DNA of 64,000 nucleotides from Thalassotalea ponticola (GTDB lineage Bacteria; Pseudomonadota; Gammaproteobacteria; Enterobacterales; Alteromonadaceae), in NCBI RefSeq assembly GCF_041379045.1, contig NZ_CP166871.1, positions 1,612,001-1,676,000 on the forward strand, read 5' to 3'. Made by a program: the position numbers and the translations under genes. Under the pieces are notes generated by a model that worked only from the letters and a program-made list of their open reading frames with translations, had not been told where the DNA came from and searched no databases. This document shows positions 1 through 13,849 of the stretch, one piece after another. Numbering within the stretch: the stretch's first letter is position 1; every line of letters starts with the position of its first letter.

Positions 1-822
<822 letters not shown>

Positions 823-839
823 AATCGTGTTAATTGTTG

Positions 840-1967
840 TTAATCGCGAATTAAAATATCGATGATCCCGCCGCCTAAGCAAACGTCGCCTTGGTAAAAC
901 ACCACAGATTGACCCGGTGTAACCGAGCTTTGCGGTTGAGCGAACATCACTCGGTAGTTATCGGCATCGATACGAGTCACTTGGCAAGCGACATCCTGTT
1001 GTCGATAACGAGTTTTTACCGTACAAGATATGGTCGTATCAATCGCAAACTCTTCGCGACTCACCCAGTGCAGCTGTGACGCGATAAGCCCATTAGAAAA
1101 CAGGCGAGGGTGGTTCTTACCTTGGCCGACAATAAGAACATTGCGCTTTAAATCTTTTTCGACAACATACCAAGGCTCATCGCCGGCATCGGCCATACCG
1201 CCGATCTGCAAGCCTTTGCGCTGCCCTAAGGTGTGATACATCAAGCCCTGATGTTCACCAATTACTTTACCCTCTGGGGTTTCTATTTTACCCGGTTGTG
1301 CCGGTAAGTAACGCCCTAAAAAGTCTCGAAACTTGCGTTCACCAATAAAACAAATTCCAGTTGAGTCTTTTTTGTCGTGGGTGATCAACCCTTCGCGCTC
1401 GGCAATCGCTCGTACCTCAGGTTTTTCCAGTGAACCTACTGGAAATAAGGTGTGAGCGACTTGCTGATGGCTTAAAGTGTAAAGAAAATAACTTTGATCT
1501 TTATTGTCATCCAAGCCGCGTAACATTTCATACGTGCCATCGTCACGGCGACGGCGTTGAACGTAATGTCCAGTGGCGATATAGTCGGCGCCGAGATCTT
1601 CTAACGCAAACTCTAAAAATGCCTTAAACTTGATTTCCTTGTTACACATGATGTCTGGATTTGGGGTACGACCCGCTTTGTACTCTTCTAAAAAGTACTC
1701 GAATACGTTATCCCAATACTCCGCGGCGAAGTTAATCGTATGCAGTTCGATACCTAACTTATCGCAAACGGCTTTTGCATCCTTTAAATCTTCAGCAGCA
1801 GCACAGTATTCATCGTCATCATCTTCTTCCCAGTTTTTCATAAACAGGCCTTCCACTTGATATCCTTGCTGCTTTAACAAGTAAGCGGATACAGAAGAAT
1901 CGACCCCTCCGGACATTCCGACAATGACTTTAAGTTGACTGTTATCTGTGTTTGATTCGGTGTTCAA
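840..1967 (-). CDS. mnmA: tRNA-specific 2-thiouridylase MnmA
   Basis: A 375-residue PP-loop ATPase that puts sulfur on C2 of the wobble uridine of tRNA Lys, Glu and Gln. The adenylation PP-loop SGGVDSS is at residues 19-25. The two catalytic cysteines are visible: Cys108 in DIMCN and Cys206 in GICFIGER. The C-terminal part is the usual beta-barrel tRNA-binding region. MnmA takes persulfide sulfur from the TusBCD-TusE relay, which is also encoded in this window at 27,935-29,291. The gene is followed closely by hflD and purB on the same strand. Confidence 0.97.
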   Translation of the reverse strand: MNTESNTDNSQLKVIVGMSGGVDSSVSAYLLKQQGYQVEGLFMKNWEEDDDDEYCAAAEDLKDAKAVCDKLGIELHTINFAAEYWDNVFEYFLEEYKAGRTPNPDIMCNKEIKFKAFLEFALEDLGADYIATGHYVQRRRRDDGTYEMLRGLDDNKDQSYFLYTLSHQQVAHTLFPVGSLEKPEVRAIAEREGLITHDKKDSTGICFIGERKFRDFLGRYLPAQPGKIETPEGKVIGEHQGLMYHTLGQRKGLQIGGMADAGDEPWYVVEKDLKRNVLIVGQGKNHPRLFSNGLIASQLHWVSREEFAIDTTISCTVKTRYRQQDVACQVTRIDADNYRVMFAQPQSSVTPGQSVVFYQGDVCLGGGIIDILIRD

Positions 1968-2127
1968 GGAACCTTATTCCACGGCTATTAAAAATGGCGC
2001 GCATTTTAACATGAAATAATCCAAACGACATTAAAATTTCTATCGAATGGCTAAATATCATTAATGCGCGACTGTGTTGTGTCAGTTTCGTCGGTCAATA
2101 CATTGTCAAAATACAGTGTTGATTTGT

Positions 2128-2580
2128 TTACGATAGATCTTCTTGGAGAATATCAAGACTGTAGTAGGCCCCGTTTTTATAATCATCAAGGCATTTTTTT
2201 ACCATCACACTTCGCAATGGCGTCTTGTCATTGGTAATTTGTTCATAGCTCATCCAATGAGTGGCGATGATATCGCTATCGTTCGGCACGGATACCAGCT
2301 CACTATCGAGTTCGACAATAAAGCAAAATCGAACGTAATAAGTTTGGTTGTCTTGCCGATAGTTGTAGTAAATTCCGCTGATCGCGCACGGGCGAACATC
2401 GAGTCCAGTTTCTTCGGTCACTTCTCTGACAAACGCCTGATAAATCGTTTCACCAGCCTCAACATGACCCGCTGGTTGATTGAATACCACCTGGCCGTTA
2501 TCCACTTCCTCGACCATTAAAAATTTACCGTTACAGTGAATAATAGCTGCCACTGTTGTATTGGGTTTAAACTGGCTCAT
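2128..2580 (-). CDS. nudJ: Nudix hydrolase, NudJ type
   Basis: A 150-residue Nudix protein. The Nudix box spans residues 38-60: it starts GHVEAGE, continues to REVTEE and ends TGL, so all metal-binding acidic positions are present. E. coli NudJ (YmfB) hydrolyses nucleoside tri- and diphosphates and the thiamine precursor HMP-PP; the exact substrate here is inferred from family and position. It starts 8 bp after the end of rluE on the same strand and lies upstream of mnmA, the order seen in many gammaproteobacteria. Confidence 0.9.
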   Translation of the reverse strand: MSQFKPNTTVAAIIHCNGKFLMVEEVDNGQVVFNQPAGHVEAGETIYQAFVREVTEETGLDVRPCAISGIYYNYRQDNQTYYVRFCFIVELDSELVSVPNDSDIIATHWMSYEQITNDKTPLRSVMVKKCLDDYKNGAYYSLDILQEDLS

Positions 2581-2588
2581 AGCTGTCC

Positions 2589-3311
2589 TTATTGGTTCGT
2601 GTCGTCGATAATACGATACTGTCCCGGTTTCAGGTCATTGAGTTTATAGGGACCTAAGCGAACCCTAATAAGTCGCAGTGTGGGGAAGCCCACGTGGGCT
2701 GTCATCCGTCTAACTTGACGGTTTTTTCCTTCGGTGAGGGTGATCTCCAACCAACTGGTGGGGATGTTTTTTCGCTCTCGTATTGGTGGCTCTCGCAGCC
2801 AAACTTCGGGTGGTTCGATTCGCTTTACTTGCGCTGGTTTGGTTTTACCGTCCTTTAAATCAACCCCATTTTGTAACGCATTAATCGCATTCGTCGACAC
2901 ACTTCCTTCAACTTGCACCCAATAGGTTTTGCGCTTGTTGTGTTTTGGGCTGGCGAGCTGATGTTGAAGCGCACCATTATTGGTTAGCACTAAGAGCCCC
3001 TCTGAATCTTTATCTAGCCGTCCTGCGGCATAAACATCAGGGACATCAATATAGTCTTTTAACGTTGAGCGTTGTTGGTCATCGGTAAATTGGGTGAGAA
3101 CATCATAGGGTTTGTTGAATAGCACGATAACGGTATTTTGCTTGCCTTGATGTTTTGCTGCGTTGTTGGTTCTTGCTTTTCGTTTTGGCGCGTTACGCGG
3201 TTTGTCTGTGCGCGTTGCGTTGTTAGCGCGTTTAGGCACTGAACCAGCACGTACAGACGATGGTGTTCGCTTTTTCGATGTACCTGCTCTATGTTGATTT
3301 GAATGAGCCAA
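2589..3311 (-). CDS. rluE: 23S rRNA pseudouridine(2457) synthase RluE
   Basis: A 240-residue RsuA/RluE-type pseudouridine synthase. The catalytic aspartate is Asp100 in GRLDKDSEG, and the [12 protein letters not shown] segment is the conserved second motif. The first ~60 residues are an Arg/Lys/Asn-rich tail with no S4-like domain visible; RluE of E. coli also has a short basic N terminus, but this one is longer. The family modifies U2457 in the peptidyl-transferase region of 23S rRNA. RluE rather than RluB or RsuA is inferred from the motif spacing and the nudJ neighbour. Confidence 0.88.
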   Translation of the reverse strand: MAHSNQHRAGTSKKRTPSSVRAGSVPKRANNATRTDKPRNAPKRKARTNNAAKHQGKQNTVIVLFNKPYDVLTQFTDDQQRSTLKDYIDVPDVYAAGRLDKDSEGLLVLTNNGALQHQLASPKHNKRKTYWVQVEGSVSTNAINALQNGVDLKDGKTKPAQVKRIEPPEVWLREPPIRERKNIPTSWLEITLTEGKNRQVRRMTAHVGFPTLRLIRVRLGPYKLNDLKPGQYRIIDDTNQ

Positions 3312-5990
<2,679 letters not shown>

Positions 5991-6054
5991 TAAACAGCAC
6001 GACAGATACATACTCAAAAGTGGATAGTTAGAGTATGATCTAGCCAAATTGAAA

Positions 6055-6086
6055 ACGTCAAAAGTCATCGACTTTTGGCGTTTTTT
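6055..6086 (+). terminator. Rho-independent terminator of icd
   Basis: A 12-bp stem with one G-U pair (arms 6055-6066 and 6070-6081) around a 3-nt loop is followed by a run of T. It lies 65 bp after the icd stop codon. Confidence 0.85.
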
Positions 6087-6290
6087 ATTTTACCAATGCC
6101 GTGTTACAACGGTGTATTTATTCTTCATCTTGGGCTCAATTCACGGTTGGACAGACCAACATACGTCTTACGCCATCTCAGTTTCAATGTCGGGCAAAAC
6201 TTTGTAAAAAAGCGTAACACTTTGCTGTAATTCGGCGATGTTGGGGTATAATCCGCGCGTTTTTTAGTCACCCATATATTGAGGAGCAGT

Positions 6291-6920
6291 ATGGCGGTTT
6301 TTGAAGTAACCCACCCGTTAGTGCAACACAAGCTCGGACTAATGCGAGCTAATGGCATCAGCACCAAGGATTTTCGTGAATTGTGTTCTGAAATTGGTAC
6401 CTTGTTAACATACGAGGCAACACGCAATTTAGAAACAGAGACGAAGACTATTAACGGTTGGCAAAATGTCCCTTTAAACGTTGAACACATCAAGGGCAAA
6501 AAAATCACCCTGGTTCCTATTCTCCGCGCCGGCTTAGGTATGTTAGACGGCGTCATGTCATTGCTTCCCAGTGCTAAAGTTTCGGTAGTTGGTTTATATC
6601 GCGACGAACAAACCCTAGAAGCAGTACCGTATTTCGACAAAGTTGTGACGGATATAGAACAGCGCACAGCGTTAATCGTTGATCCGATGTTAGCGACAGG
6701 TGGCACCCTAATTGCCACTATTGATCTGTTAAAGAAAAAAGGCTGCACTGATATTAAAGGCTTGTTCTTAGTTGCCGCACCAGAGGGTATTGAAAAACTT
6801 GAACAGGCTCATCCCGATGTCGATATATATGTCGCCAGTATCGATCAATACTTGAATGATAAAGGCTACATCATTCCTGGCCTTGGTGATGCAGGTGATA
6901 AAATTTTTGGAACCAAATAA
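6291..6920 (+). CDS. upp: Uracil phosphoribosyltransferase
   Basis: A 209-residue enzyme that salvages uracil to UMP using PRPP. The PRPP-binding loop [10 protein letters not shown] and the C-terminal uracil-binding [11 protein letters not shown] are present, matching E. coli Upp (208 aa). The ATG at 6291 is chosen over an in-frame TTG at 6279 because GAGGAG at 6281-6286 sits just ahead of it and the protein then begins in the family register. The stop codon is one base before the uraA start, so the two form an operon of transporter and enzyme. Confidence 0.97.
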   Translation: MAVFEVTHPLVQHKLGLMRANGISTKDFRELCSEIGTLLTYEATRNLETETKTINGWQNVPLNVEHIKGKKITLVPILRAGLGMLDGVMSLLPSAKVSVVGLYRDEQTLEAVPYFDKVVTDIEQRTALIVDPMLATGGTLIATIDLLKKKGCTDIKGLFLVAAPEGIEKLEQAHPDVDIYVASIDQYLNDKGYIIPGLGDAGDKIFGTK

Positions 6921-6921
6921 G

Positions 6922-8133
6922 ATGAATTCAATAGTTACGCCGTTACTCGGTTTGCAAATGTTATTTGTTGCCTTTGGCGCCTTGGTGTTAGTGCCGATTT
7001 TAACCGGCTTAGATCCGAATGTCGCGTTGTTTACTGCCGGTATCGGAACCTTGGTATTTCAGTTGGTGACTAAACGCCAAGTACCTGTATTTTTGGCTTC
7101 GTCGTTTGCCTTTATCGCGCCCATTAGCTACGGTGTGGCGACGTGGGGCATTGCTAGTACGATGTCTGGTTTAGCTGCGGCTGGTTTATTTTATCTGCTG
7201 TTAAGTGCGTTAGTCGCATGGCAGGGCAATCAAATCATTCACCGTATTTTACCGCCAGTGGTTGTCGCTCCGGTGATCATGGTAATCGGTCTCAACTTGG
7301 CGCCTGTTGGTGTCAATATGGCACTGGGTAAAACAGGTGATGGAGCAATGCAATTAGTCGACGCTAATACGGCCTTGCTCATCTCATTGTCGTCATTGGC
7401 GGTTACCGTATTGGTTTCTTTGTTTGGTAAAGGTCTATTCAAGTTAGTGCCCATTCTTGCCGGCTTAATTGTTGGCTACGTGTTATCGCTAACCTTTGGT
7501 ATTGTTAATTTTGATGCGGTAGCAAGCGCAACGTGGTTTGCTTTACCAAACTTCACCTTTCCTCAATTTCACTGGGAAGCGATTTTATTTATCCTACCTA
7601 TTGCGATAGCACCGGCGGTTGAACACATTGGTGATATCACTGCTATTTCACAAGTAGCGGGTAAAGATTACTTGGAAAAACCAGGTCTAAAACGCACCTT
7701 AATGGGTGACGGTCTGGCTACGTCAGTGGCCTCGTTTTTTGGTGGTCCGCCAAATACAACCTATTCAGAAGTTACCGGCGCCGTAGCGCTAACAAAATCA
7801 TTTAATCCTGTGATCATGACCTGGGCTGCTATTTTTGCGATTGCTTTATCATTTGTTGGTAAAACCGGTGCCTTGCTTTCAACAATACCTGTGCCAGTGA
7901 TGGGCGGGATTATGGTATTGCTGTTTGGTGCTATTGCGGTAGTGGGTTTGAAAACGCTTATCAATGCTCAGGTTGACTTGGGCAAAACCAAAAATATGAC
8001 CATAGTCGCGGTTGCGCTTGTCTTTGGTTTAGGCGGTATGCAGTTTGATATGGGCATCTTCCAATTAAAAGGCATTGCTTTAGCGGCTGTGTCGGCAATT
8101 TTACTCAATCTTTTGTTGCCGTCGAAACGCTAA
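6922..8133 (+). CDS. uraA: Uracil permease (NCS2 family)
   Basis: A 403-residue inner-membrane protein with about 14 hydrophobic segments, of the nucleobase:cation symporter 2 family. The signature around GDGLATSVASFFGGPPNTTYSE and the upstream PAVEHIGDITA segment, which supply substrate and proton-coupling residues, are intact. It imports uracil for Upp, encoded immediately upstream. The ATG at 6922 gives a 1-bp gap to upp; the frame is open further back, but only inside upp. Confidence 0.95.
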   Translation: MNSIVTPLLGLQMLFVAFGALVLVPILTGLDPNVALFTAGIGTLVFQLVTKRQVPVFLASSFAFIAPISYGVATWGIASTMSGLAAAGLFYLLLSALVAWQGNQIIHRILPPVVVAPVIMVIGLNLAPVGVNMALGKTGDGAMQLVDANTALLISLSSLAVTVLVSLFGKGLFKLVPILAGLIVGYVLSLTFGIVNFDAVASATWFALPNFTFPQFHWEAILFILPIAIAPAVEHIGDITAISQVAGKDYLEKPGLKRTLMGDGLATSVASFFGGPPNTTYSEVTGAVALTKSFNPVIMTWAAIFAIALSFVGKTGALLSTIPVPVMGGIMVLLFGAIAVVGLKTLINAQVDLGKTKNMTIVAVALVFGLGGMQFDMGIFQLKGIALAAVSAILLNLLLPSKR

Positions 8134-8155
8134 CTGCTATTGGCGTCTAAATAAA

Positions 8156-8186
8156 AAAGGGTTGCTCGAGTAGTAACCCTTTCTTG
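8156..8186 (+). terminator. Terminator of upp-uraA
   Basis: The stem AAAGGGTT / AACCCTTT (8156-8163 and 8175-8182) has further pairing inside it and a short T-rich tail. It lies 23 bp after uraA. Confidence 0.7.
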
Positions 8187-8408
8187 TTGGTAAAATTGAA
8201 AATCTTGGCGATATGGATTTGGTGCTGATTTAAATCGATAGGTATCGACAAAACTCTCACCAAAAGTTTATCTGTGCTCTTTTGTCCACACTAATGCAGG
8301 TACAAACGCATTAACAATTAAATGTGTAAAACGCAAACGCACCTAAGGGCGAGCGGTGCTCACCCAGATGCCTAATGCCAAAGGAAACCGCTAATCTATG
8401 CTACTAGA

Positions 8409-8621
8409 TTAGTCTTCTTCTACTGGCTTAATGCTCGCGGCATGTTGCCCTTTAGGGCCATTGTTTAACTCATAGTCGACTGTTTGACCAGCCTTAAGCG
8501 TTCGGTATCCTTCCATTTGAATCGTTGAATAATGAGCGAAAATATCTTCGCCACCTTCTTCTGGACGAATAAAACCAAACCCTTTGGCGTTGTTAAACCA
8601 TTTTACTGTGCCTTGTGCCAT
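8409..8621 (-). CDS. cspD: Cold-shock-domain protein CspD
   Basis: A 70-residue single cold-shock domain beginning MAQGTVKWFNNAKGFGFI, with the two RNA-binding motifs (GFGFI and DIFAHY). The acidic C terminus and the position divergent to clpS-clpA match CspD, which in E. coli is a stationary-phase inhibitor of DNA replication rather than a cold-induced chaperone. The start at 8621 is the family start; the frame stays open upstream, but that stretch is not family-like. The function in this organism is inferred from synteny. Confidence 0.9.
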   Translation of the reverse strand: MAQGTVKWFNNAKGFGFIRPEEGGEDIFAHYSTIQMEGYRTLKAGQTVDYELNNGPKGQHAASIKPVEED

Positions 8622-8945
8622 CGTTACTACTTCCTTCTTTCCAACTCGGTATCTTGTTATAATAAGTGCCTTAACGCTTAACACGTCAACAGTGTTACTA
8701 TAGTTATGATCTTGTTCAACGCGATTGCGATGCCATGATGGCAAAGACAATCAAAATTAAGCGCTCTTAGACAGTTGCCAATGAGTGGTAATGAAACTTC
8801 TCACTGCGCCTTTATGTCTAAATTTTAGTCACATTTAAAAATTTAGATAATCTGAGCAATTAGTCAAGATAAATTGTTGGTTTTTTTTAATAAATTTATT
8901 AAAAAACAGTTCTCCATTACTCAACTATGAGGCTATTATTAATTT
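8622..8945. other. Divergent promoter region cspD / clpS
   Basis: 324 bp of A+T-rich sequence between the divergent cspD and clpS genes. There are long A/T runs around 8860-8905 (TTTTTTTTAATAAATTTATTAAAAAA, partly self-complementary) that could carry promoters or an UP element. No gene is seen. Confidence 0.4.
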
Positions 8946-9266
8946 ATGAGTAACGTGAAAGAAGAGATTGGCACAGGTCAGCAACTCGAGCAGCAAAACA
9001 AAGAAAAACTCAAACGACCGCCAATGTACCGTGTTATTCTTTTAAATGATGACTATACACCGATGGATTTTGTTGTTGAGGTGTTAACGCGATTTTTTAA
9101 CATGGATAGTGATCAAGCAACGCAAGTGATGCTTACAATCCATTACAAGGGTAAAGGTAATTGTGGCATTTTTACCGCCGAAGTAGCTGAAACTAAGGTC
9201 GAGCAAGTTGCTAATTACGCGCGTCAACATCAACATCCGTTGTTATGTACAATGGAACAAGTGTAG
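8946..9266 (+). CDS. clpS: ClpS, N-end-rule adaptor of ClpAP
   Basis: A 106-residue adaptor. The core [18 protein letters not shown] and the downstream HYKGKGNCG are the ClpS hallmarks; the Asp-Asp of NDDYTPM and the His of IHYKG form the pocket for N-terminal Leu/Phe/Trp/Tyr. It delivers N-degron substrates to ClpA, encoded 70 bp downstream. The aminoacyl transferases that create such degrons (bpt and aat, 13,850-15,316) lie a few kb away. Confidence 0.96.
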   Translation: MSNVKEEIGTGQQLEQQNKEKLKRPPMYRVILLNDDYTPMDFVVEVLTRFFNMDSDQATQVMLTIHYKGKGNCGIFTAEVAETKVEQVANYARQHQHPLLCTMEQV

Positions 9267-9336
9267 CGCAGGAAAAGTGTGCTTTAATTTTCGAAGAGTC
9301 AGCTAATTTTTAAGGTTGTTTCAGGAGTTCGCTATT

Positions 9337-11598
9337 ATGTTGAATAAAGATTTGGAAATTTCGTTGAATTTGGCATTTCGCCAAGCGAAAGATTCACGTC
9401 ACGAATTTATGACCGTAGAGCATTTATTGCTCGCGCTATTGGAAAACCCCGAAGCTCTTGAAGCCATAAACGCCTGTGGTGGTGATGTTGCTAAATTGAA
9501 GCTGGAGTTGCTAAATTTTATTTCTGAAACGACACCGGTGATACCTCAAGGTGACGAAGAGCGAGAGACTCAACCTACGCTTGGTTTTCAGCGCGTGCTT
9601 CAGCGCGCGGTGTTTCACGTACAATCATCTGGGAAAAGCGAAGTTAATGGCGCAAATGTGTTAGTTGCTATTTTTTCCGAGCAAGAATCGCAAGCCGCGT
9701 ATTTCTTGAAAAAATCTGATATCACTCGGTTGGATATCGTCAATTACATCTCCCATGGCATTGCCAAATCAAACAGCCAGCCAGACACCACTGTTAACTT
9801 GAATCCTCAGTCTACTGAGACTGCGGAAGCTAAGTCAGTTGACAGCTATGCGAGCAATCTAAACACGTTGGCGAAAAACGGCGAAATTGATCCGATGATC
9901 GGCCGCAGTCGAGAGCTCGAACGGACGGTACAAGTGCTGTCGAGACGGCGAAAAAACAACCCGTTGTTAGTGGGAGAGGCAGGTGTTGGTAAAACCGCCA
10001 TTGCCGAAGGCTTGGCCAAGCAAATTGTCGATGGTAAAGCGCCCGATGTGTTGAGTGATGCAACCATTTATTCGTTAGATATGGGGGCGTTACTGGCTGG
10101 CACCAAGTATCGCGGTGATTTTGAAAAACGCTTTAAATCGCTGTTGAAAGATTTAGAGCAAGACAAACACGCCATTTTATTCATCGATGAAATCCACACC
10201 ATTATTGGTGCAGGTGCTGCTTCGGGCGGTATGATGGATGCCTCAAACTTGATCAAACCGCTACTGTCATCGGGTAAATTGCGTTGCATGGGGTCGACAA
10301 CCTACCAGGAATTTTCAACCATTTTTGAAAAGGACAGGGCACTGGCGCGTCGTTTTCAAAAGATCGATATTAAAGAGCCAAGCATTGAAGAAACCACCAA
10401 AATTTTAATGGGGCTTAAAGAAAAGTACGAACAACATCACAACGTTAAGTACAGTAATAAGGCGCTACAGGTTGCCGCAGAGCTGTCGAGTAAATACATT
10501 AATGATCGCTTCCTACCCGATAAAGCCATTGACGTTATTGATGAAGCCGGTGCAAAACAACAGTTATTGCCGGCAAACAAGCGCAAAAAGGTAATAAAAA
10601 CCAGTGATATCGAAGCGGTTGTTGCACACATCGCGCGTATCCCTGAAAAATCAGTGTCCTCGACAGAAAAAGACAACTTGATGAATATCGATCGCAATCT
10701 TAAGATGGTGGTGTTTGGCCAAGACGAAGCGATAGAGAGCCTTACGTCGGTGATACGTTTATCAAGAGCAGGATTAGGACAAGATGATAAACCTGTCGGC
10801 TCATTCTTGTTCTCAGGACCGACCGGTGTCGGTAAAACAGAGGTCACCAAGCAATTAGCTAACCAACTCGGTGTCGAACTGCTGCGTTTCGACATGTCTG
10901 AATACATGGAGAAACACGCGGTGAGTCGGTTAATCGGTGCTCCGCCAGGTTATGTAGGATACGAGCAAGGGGGCTTGTTAACAGATGCGGTGATCAAGCA
11001 TCCTCACAGTGTGGTGTTGCTCGATGAAATTGAAAAGGCACACAGTGATATCTTTAATATTTTACTGCAGGTGATGGATCACGGAACGCTAACTGACAAC
11101 AATGGTCGCAAAGCTGATTTTCGCAATGTAATTTTGGTGCTTACCACCAACGCCGGTGTGCAAGAAACAACGCGTAAGTCGATAGGGTTTCAGCAACAAG
11201 ATCACTCTCACGATGCAATGTCGGAAATCAATCGCACATTTTCACCAGAGTTTCGCAACCGTTTGGATTCGATTATTTGGTTCAACCACTTACCGCATAA
11301 TGTCATTGAACAAGTCGTCGACAAGTTTATTGTTGAATTGCAGGCCCAATTAGACAGTAAAGGCGTGTCGTTAGAAGTGTCTGACAAAGCGCGAACGTGG
11401 CTTGCAGATAAGGGGTACGACAAATCGATGGGCGCGCGACCAATGGCTAGATTGATACAAGAGCAGGTCAAAAAGCAATTGGCCAACGAATTATTGTTCG
11501 GCGAGCTCATGCACGGTGGTATAGCCAAAATAGATATTGATGATAAGAGTGATACTCTAACGTTCAGCTACGAGCGTAAAGAAGAACTCGTGTCGTAG
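9337..11598 (+). CDS. clpA: ATP-dependent Clp protease ATP-binding subunit ClpA
   Basis: A 753-residue AAA+ unfoldase. In order it has the N-domain with two Clp repeats (residues ~1-145), D1 with Walker A GEAGVGKT and Walker B LFIDEIH, D2 with Walker A GPTGVGKT and Walker B VVLLDEIEKAH, and a C-terminal D2-small domain. It unfolds substrates for ClpP. The ATG at 9337 follows CAGGAGT at 9322-9328; an in-frame alternative at 9316 would place the ribosome site inside the gene. It is probably cotranscribed with clpS. Confidence 0.96.
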   Translation: MLNKDLEISLNLAFRQAKDSRHEFMTVEHLLLALLENPEALEAINACGGDVAKLKLELLNFISETTPVIPQGDEERETQPTLGFQRVLQRAVFHVQSSGKSEVNGANVLVAIFSEQESQAAYFLKKSDITRLDIVNYISHGIAKSNSQPDTTVNLNPQSTETAEAKSVDSYASNLNTLAKNGEIDPMIGRSRELERTVQVLSRRRKNNPLLVGEAGVGKTAIAEGLAKQIVDGKAPDVLSDATIYSLDMGALLAGTKYRGDFEKRFKSLLKDLEQDKHAILFIDEIHTIIGAGAASGGMMDASNLIKPLLSSGKLRCMGSTTYQEFSTIFEKDRALARRFQKIDIKEPSIEETTKILMGLKEKYEQHHNVKYSNKALQVAAELSSKYINDRFLPDKAIDVIDEAGAKQQLLPANKRKKVIKTSDIEAVVAHIARIPEKSVSSTEKDNLMNIDRNLKMVVFGQDEAIESLTSVIRLSRAGLGQDDKPVGSFLFSGPTGVGKTEVTKQLANQLGVELLRFDMSEYMEKHAVSRLIGAPPGYVGYEQGGLLTDAVIKHPHSVVLLDEIEKAHSDIFNILLQVMDHGTLTDNNGRKADFRNVILVLTTNAGVQETTRKSIGFQQQDHSHDAMSEINRTFSPEFRNRLDSIIWFNHLPHNVIEQVVDKFIVELQAQLDSKGVSLEVSDKARTWLADKGYDKSMGARPMARLIQEQVKKQLANELLFGELMHGGIAKIDIDDKSDTLTFSYERKEELVS

Positions 11599-11620
11599 CA
11601 CCTTATTATTGTCATAGACA

Positions 11621-11648
11621 AGCGCAGCCTATGGCTGCGTTTTTTTTA
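11621..11648 (+). terminator. Terminator of clpS-clpA
   Basis: The stem CGCAGCC / GGCTGCG (11623-11629 and 11633-11639) with a 3-nt loop is followed by eight T. It lies 24 bp after the clpA stop. Confidence 0.9.
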
Positions 11649-11999
11649 GTCGTCAGCAGTCCCATTAGTGACTCATCACCAACGTCCACTCTGCAACAGG
11701 CCAATGTTAAACGCATCTACAGTGCCCATACTCGGCTCTGAACTTCGTGCTTTGATTTTACTTGCTGATTGAATAGCGACGAGCTGTGCTGTTTGTGTTT
11801 ACCGCGATTTAGTGAGTATTTTTTACACGGTCGCGATCGTTATTTCTCTTTGAAAAGCGCCGAGTTGTTACTTATGCGAAGAGCAGATTTATGGGCTGAT
11901 TAAATTACAAGGTAACCTTCGATTACATTTAATTGCTAGGTAGACATAGCTGCAGTCGCTACAATGCGCGATCCCTGTGTGTTTTATATTATGTGAGTT
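11649..11999. other. Intergenic region before the MFS gene
   Basis: About 350 bp with no credible gene on either strand. It presumably contains the promoter of the MFS transporter; I could not assign one with confidence. Confidence 0.3.
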
Positions 12000-13181
12000 A
12001 TGTTGTCGTTTTTACCGGTGCTAATGTTGATGGTGGTGTTTAGTCCATTGGCCATTGATATATTTTTACCTGCCTTACCGCAAATGGCCGATGATCTACA
12101 AACTGATCTGACCTTTTTACAATGGTCGATAAGTGGTTTTTTATTTGCTATGGGCATTGGTCAGTTGTTTGCTGGGCCACTGGCAGATAAGTACGGGCGC
12201 AAGCCAGTCGCTATGGCCGGTATTGCCATATACTTTGTAGCCTGCTTAGCCTGTGCTGTCGCCGACACAATTGAACTTCACTTGCTAACTCGATTTATTC
12301 ACGGCTTGGGTACGTGCGCGATTGTCGTCAGTGCATTTGCCATTGTACGCGATAAGTTCGACGCAAAAGAAAGCGGTATCATTTACAGTTACTTAAATGG
12401 GGTTATTTGTTGTATACCGGCATTAGCACCAATATTAGGCGGCTGGTTAACCGATGAATACGGCTGGCAAAGTAACTTTTTGTTTATGGCTGCCTATGCA
12501 CTCGGCGCAGGTGTATTAGTGGCCACTAAGTTAAAGGAATCTCACCAAGTTGATAAACAGCATTCGGTGTCTGTCTGTAACCTAGGGCGTTATAAAAGCA
12601 TTATTACCCATCCTGTATTCATATTTCACTCATTGGCTATTCTGGTTGCTATGGCCGTGATTATTGCTTATGTGAGTAGCGCCCCAGCGTGGCTTATGGT
12701 CGAATTAGGTTTATCGAGTCAAGATTTTGTCTTCTGGTTTAGTTTAAATGCGATCGTTAACATCACTGCTTGTCTTACCGCCCCTAAATGTATTCGCCGT
12801 TTAGGGGTTAGAACGACAATCAGTTTGGGTTGTCTGTGTTTGTTTGTCAGTGGCGTGTTAATGGCGTCGTTGTGGTCGATATTAACGCCACTGGCATTTA
12901 TGATGCCTATTATGTTGTCTTCGGTTGGTTTTTCTCTACTGATGGGCACGTGCTCAGGTCAAGCTTTGGCACCGTTTGGCGAAAAAGCGGGAACCGCCTC
13001 AGCGTTACTTGGATTTCTACAAATGTCTGGAAGTGCGGTGTTAGTCGGTCTAATACAACAATTACCAATATCAATTCCCGTACAAGTAGCCATGTTAATG
13101 TTATTGTTTGCGGTATTTGGTACGGTTTGGTTATTGGCCAAAGACAATGGTGGGTTAGTGTTTGAGTCAAAAGCGTCGTAG
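12000..13181 (+). CDS. Bcr/CflA-family MFS drug efflux transporter
   Basis: A 393-residue protein with 12 predicted membrane segments. Motif A appears as GPLADKYGRKP after TM2, and the TM1 segment SPLAIDIFLPALPQMA is typical of the DHA1 Bcr/CflA subgroup, which exports bicyclomycin, chloramphenicol or sulfonamides by proton antiport. The substrate cannot be read from the sequence. It is a single gene bounded by terminators. No regulator is adjacent. Confidence 0.85.
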   Translation: MLSFLPVLMLMVVFSPLAIDIFLPALPQMADDLQTDLTFLQWSISGFLFAMGIGQLFAGPLADKYGRKPVAMAGIAIYFVACLACAVADTIELHLLTRFIHGLGTCAIVVSAFAIVRDKFDAKESGIIYSYLNGVICCIPALAPILGGWLTDEYGWQSNFLFMAAYALGAGVLVATKLKESHQVDKQHSVSVCNLGRYKSIITHPVFIFHSLAILVAMAVIIAYVSSAPAWLMVELGLSSQDFVFWFSLNAIVNITACLTAPKCIRRLGVRTTISLGCLCLFVSGVLMASLWSILTPLAFMMPIMLSSVGFSLLMGTCSGQALAPFGEKAGTASALLGFLQMSGSAVLVGLIQQLPISIPVQVAMLMLLFAVFGTVWLLAKDNGGLVFESKAS

Positions 13182-13278
13182 CTAAGCTACTGTTTGAATC
13201 AATCGCATTTGTGTCACTGACACGCTAAGACTGATAAATACCATCCCAAGCAACAATTGGGTAATCAATGGGTAAAAA

Positions 13279-13304
13279 AAAAGCCTCGCACAAGCGAGGC
13301 TTTT
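13279..13304. terminator. Bidirectional terminator between MFS gene and infA
   Basis: A 10-bp perfect stem (13279-13288 and 13295-13304) with A-run on one side and T-run on the other serves the convergent MFS gene (+) and infA (-). Confidence 0.85.
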
Positions 13305-13463
13305 ATGTTTTTATTGAAAGCACCTGATCACTATTGGCACTATTTGCGTAAACTTACACAGTAGTTGCACGATGGTGCTTGAAATCAAAATGCGTGTCTT
13401 TGCTCACCATTTATTCTGTAATAGGGGAGCGAGTACAACATCGCATTCGATCAGCTTAACAGA

Positions 13464-13697
<234 letters not shown>

Positions 13698-13849
13698 CTA
13701 AAAATTGATAAATACACCAAATTAAACCATAGCGTTTTTTCGCCATTTGTAAACTTGGCATCGTGTATACTTTGCTGACGAGATAATGCCGAAAACCGTT
13801 CTGTTTGTAAAGAAAATGCGTAATTTATTTGCCCAAATAACGATAAATT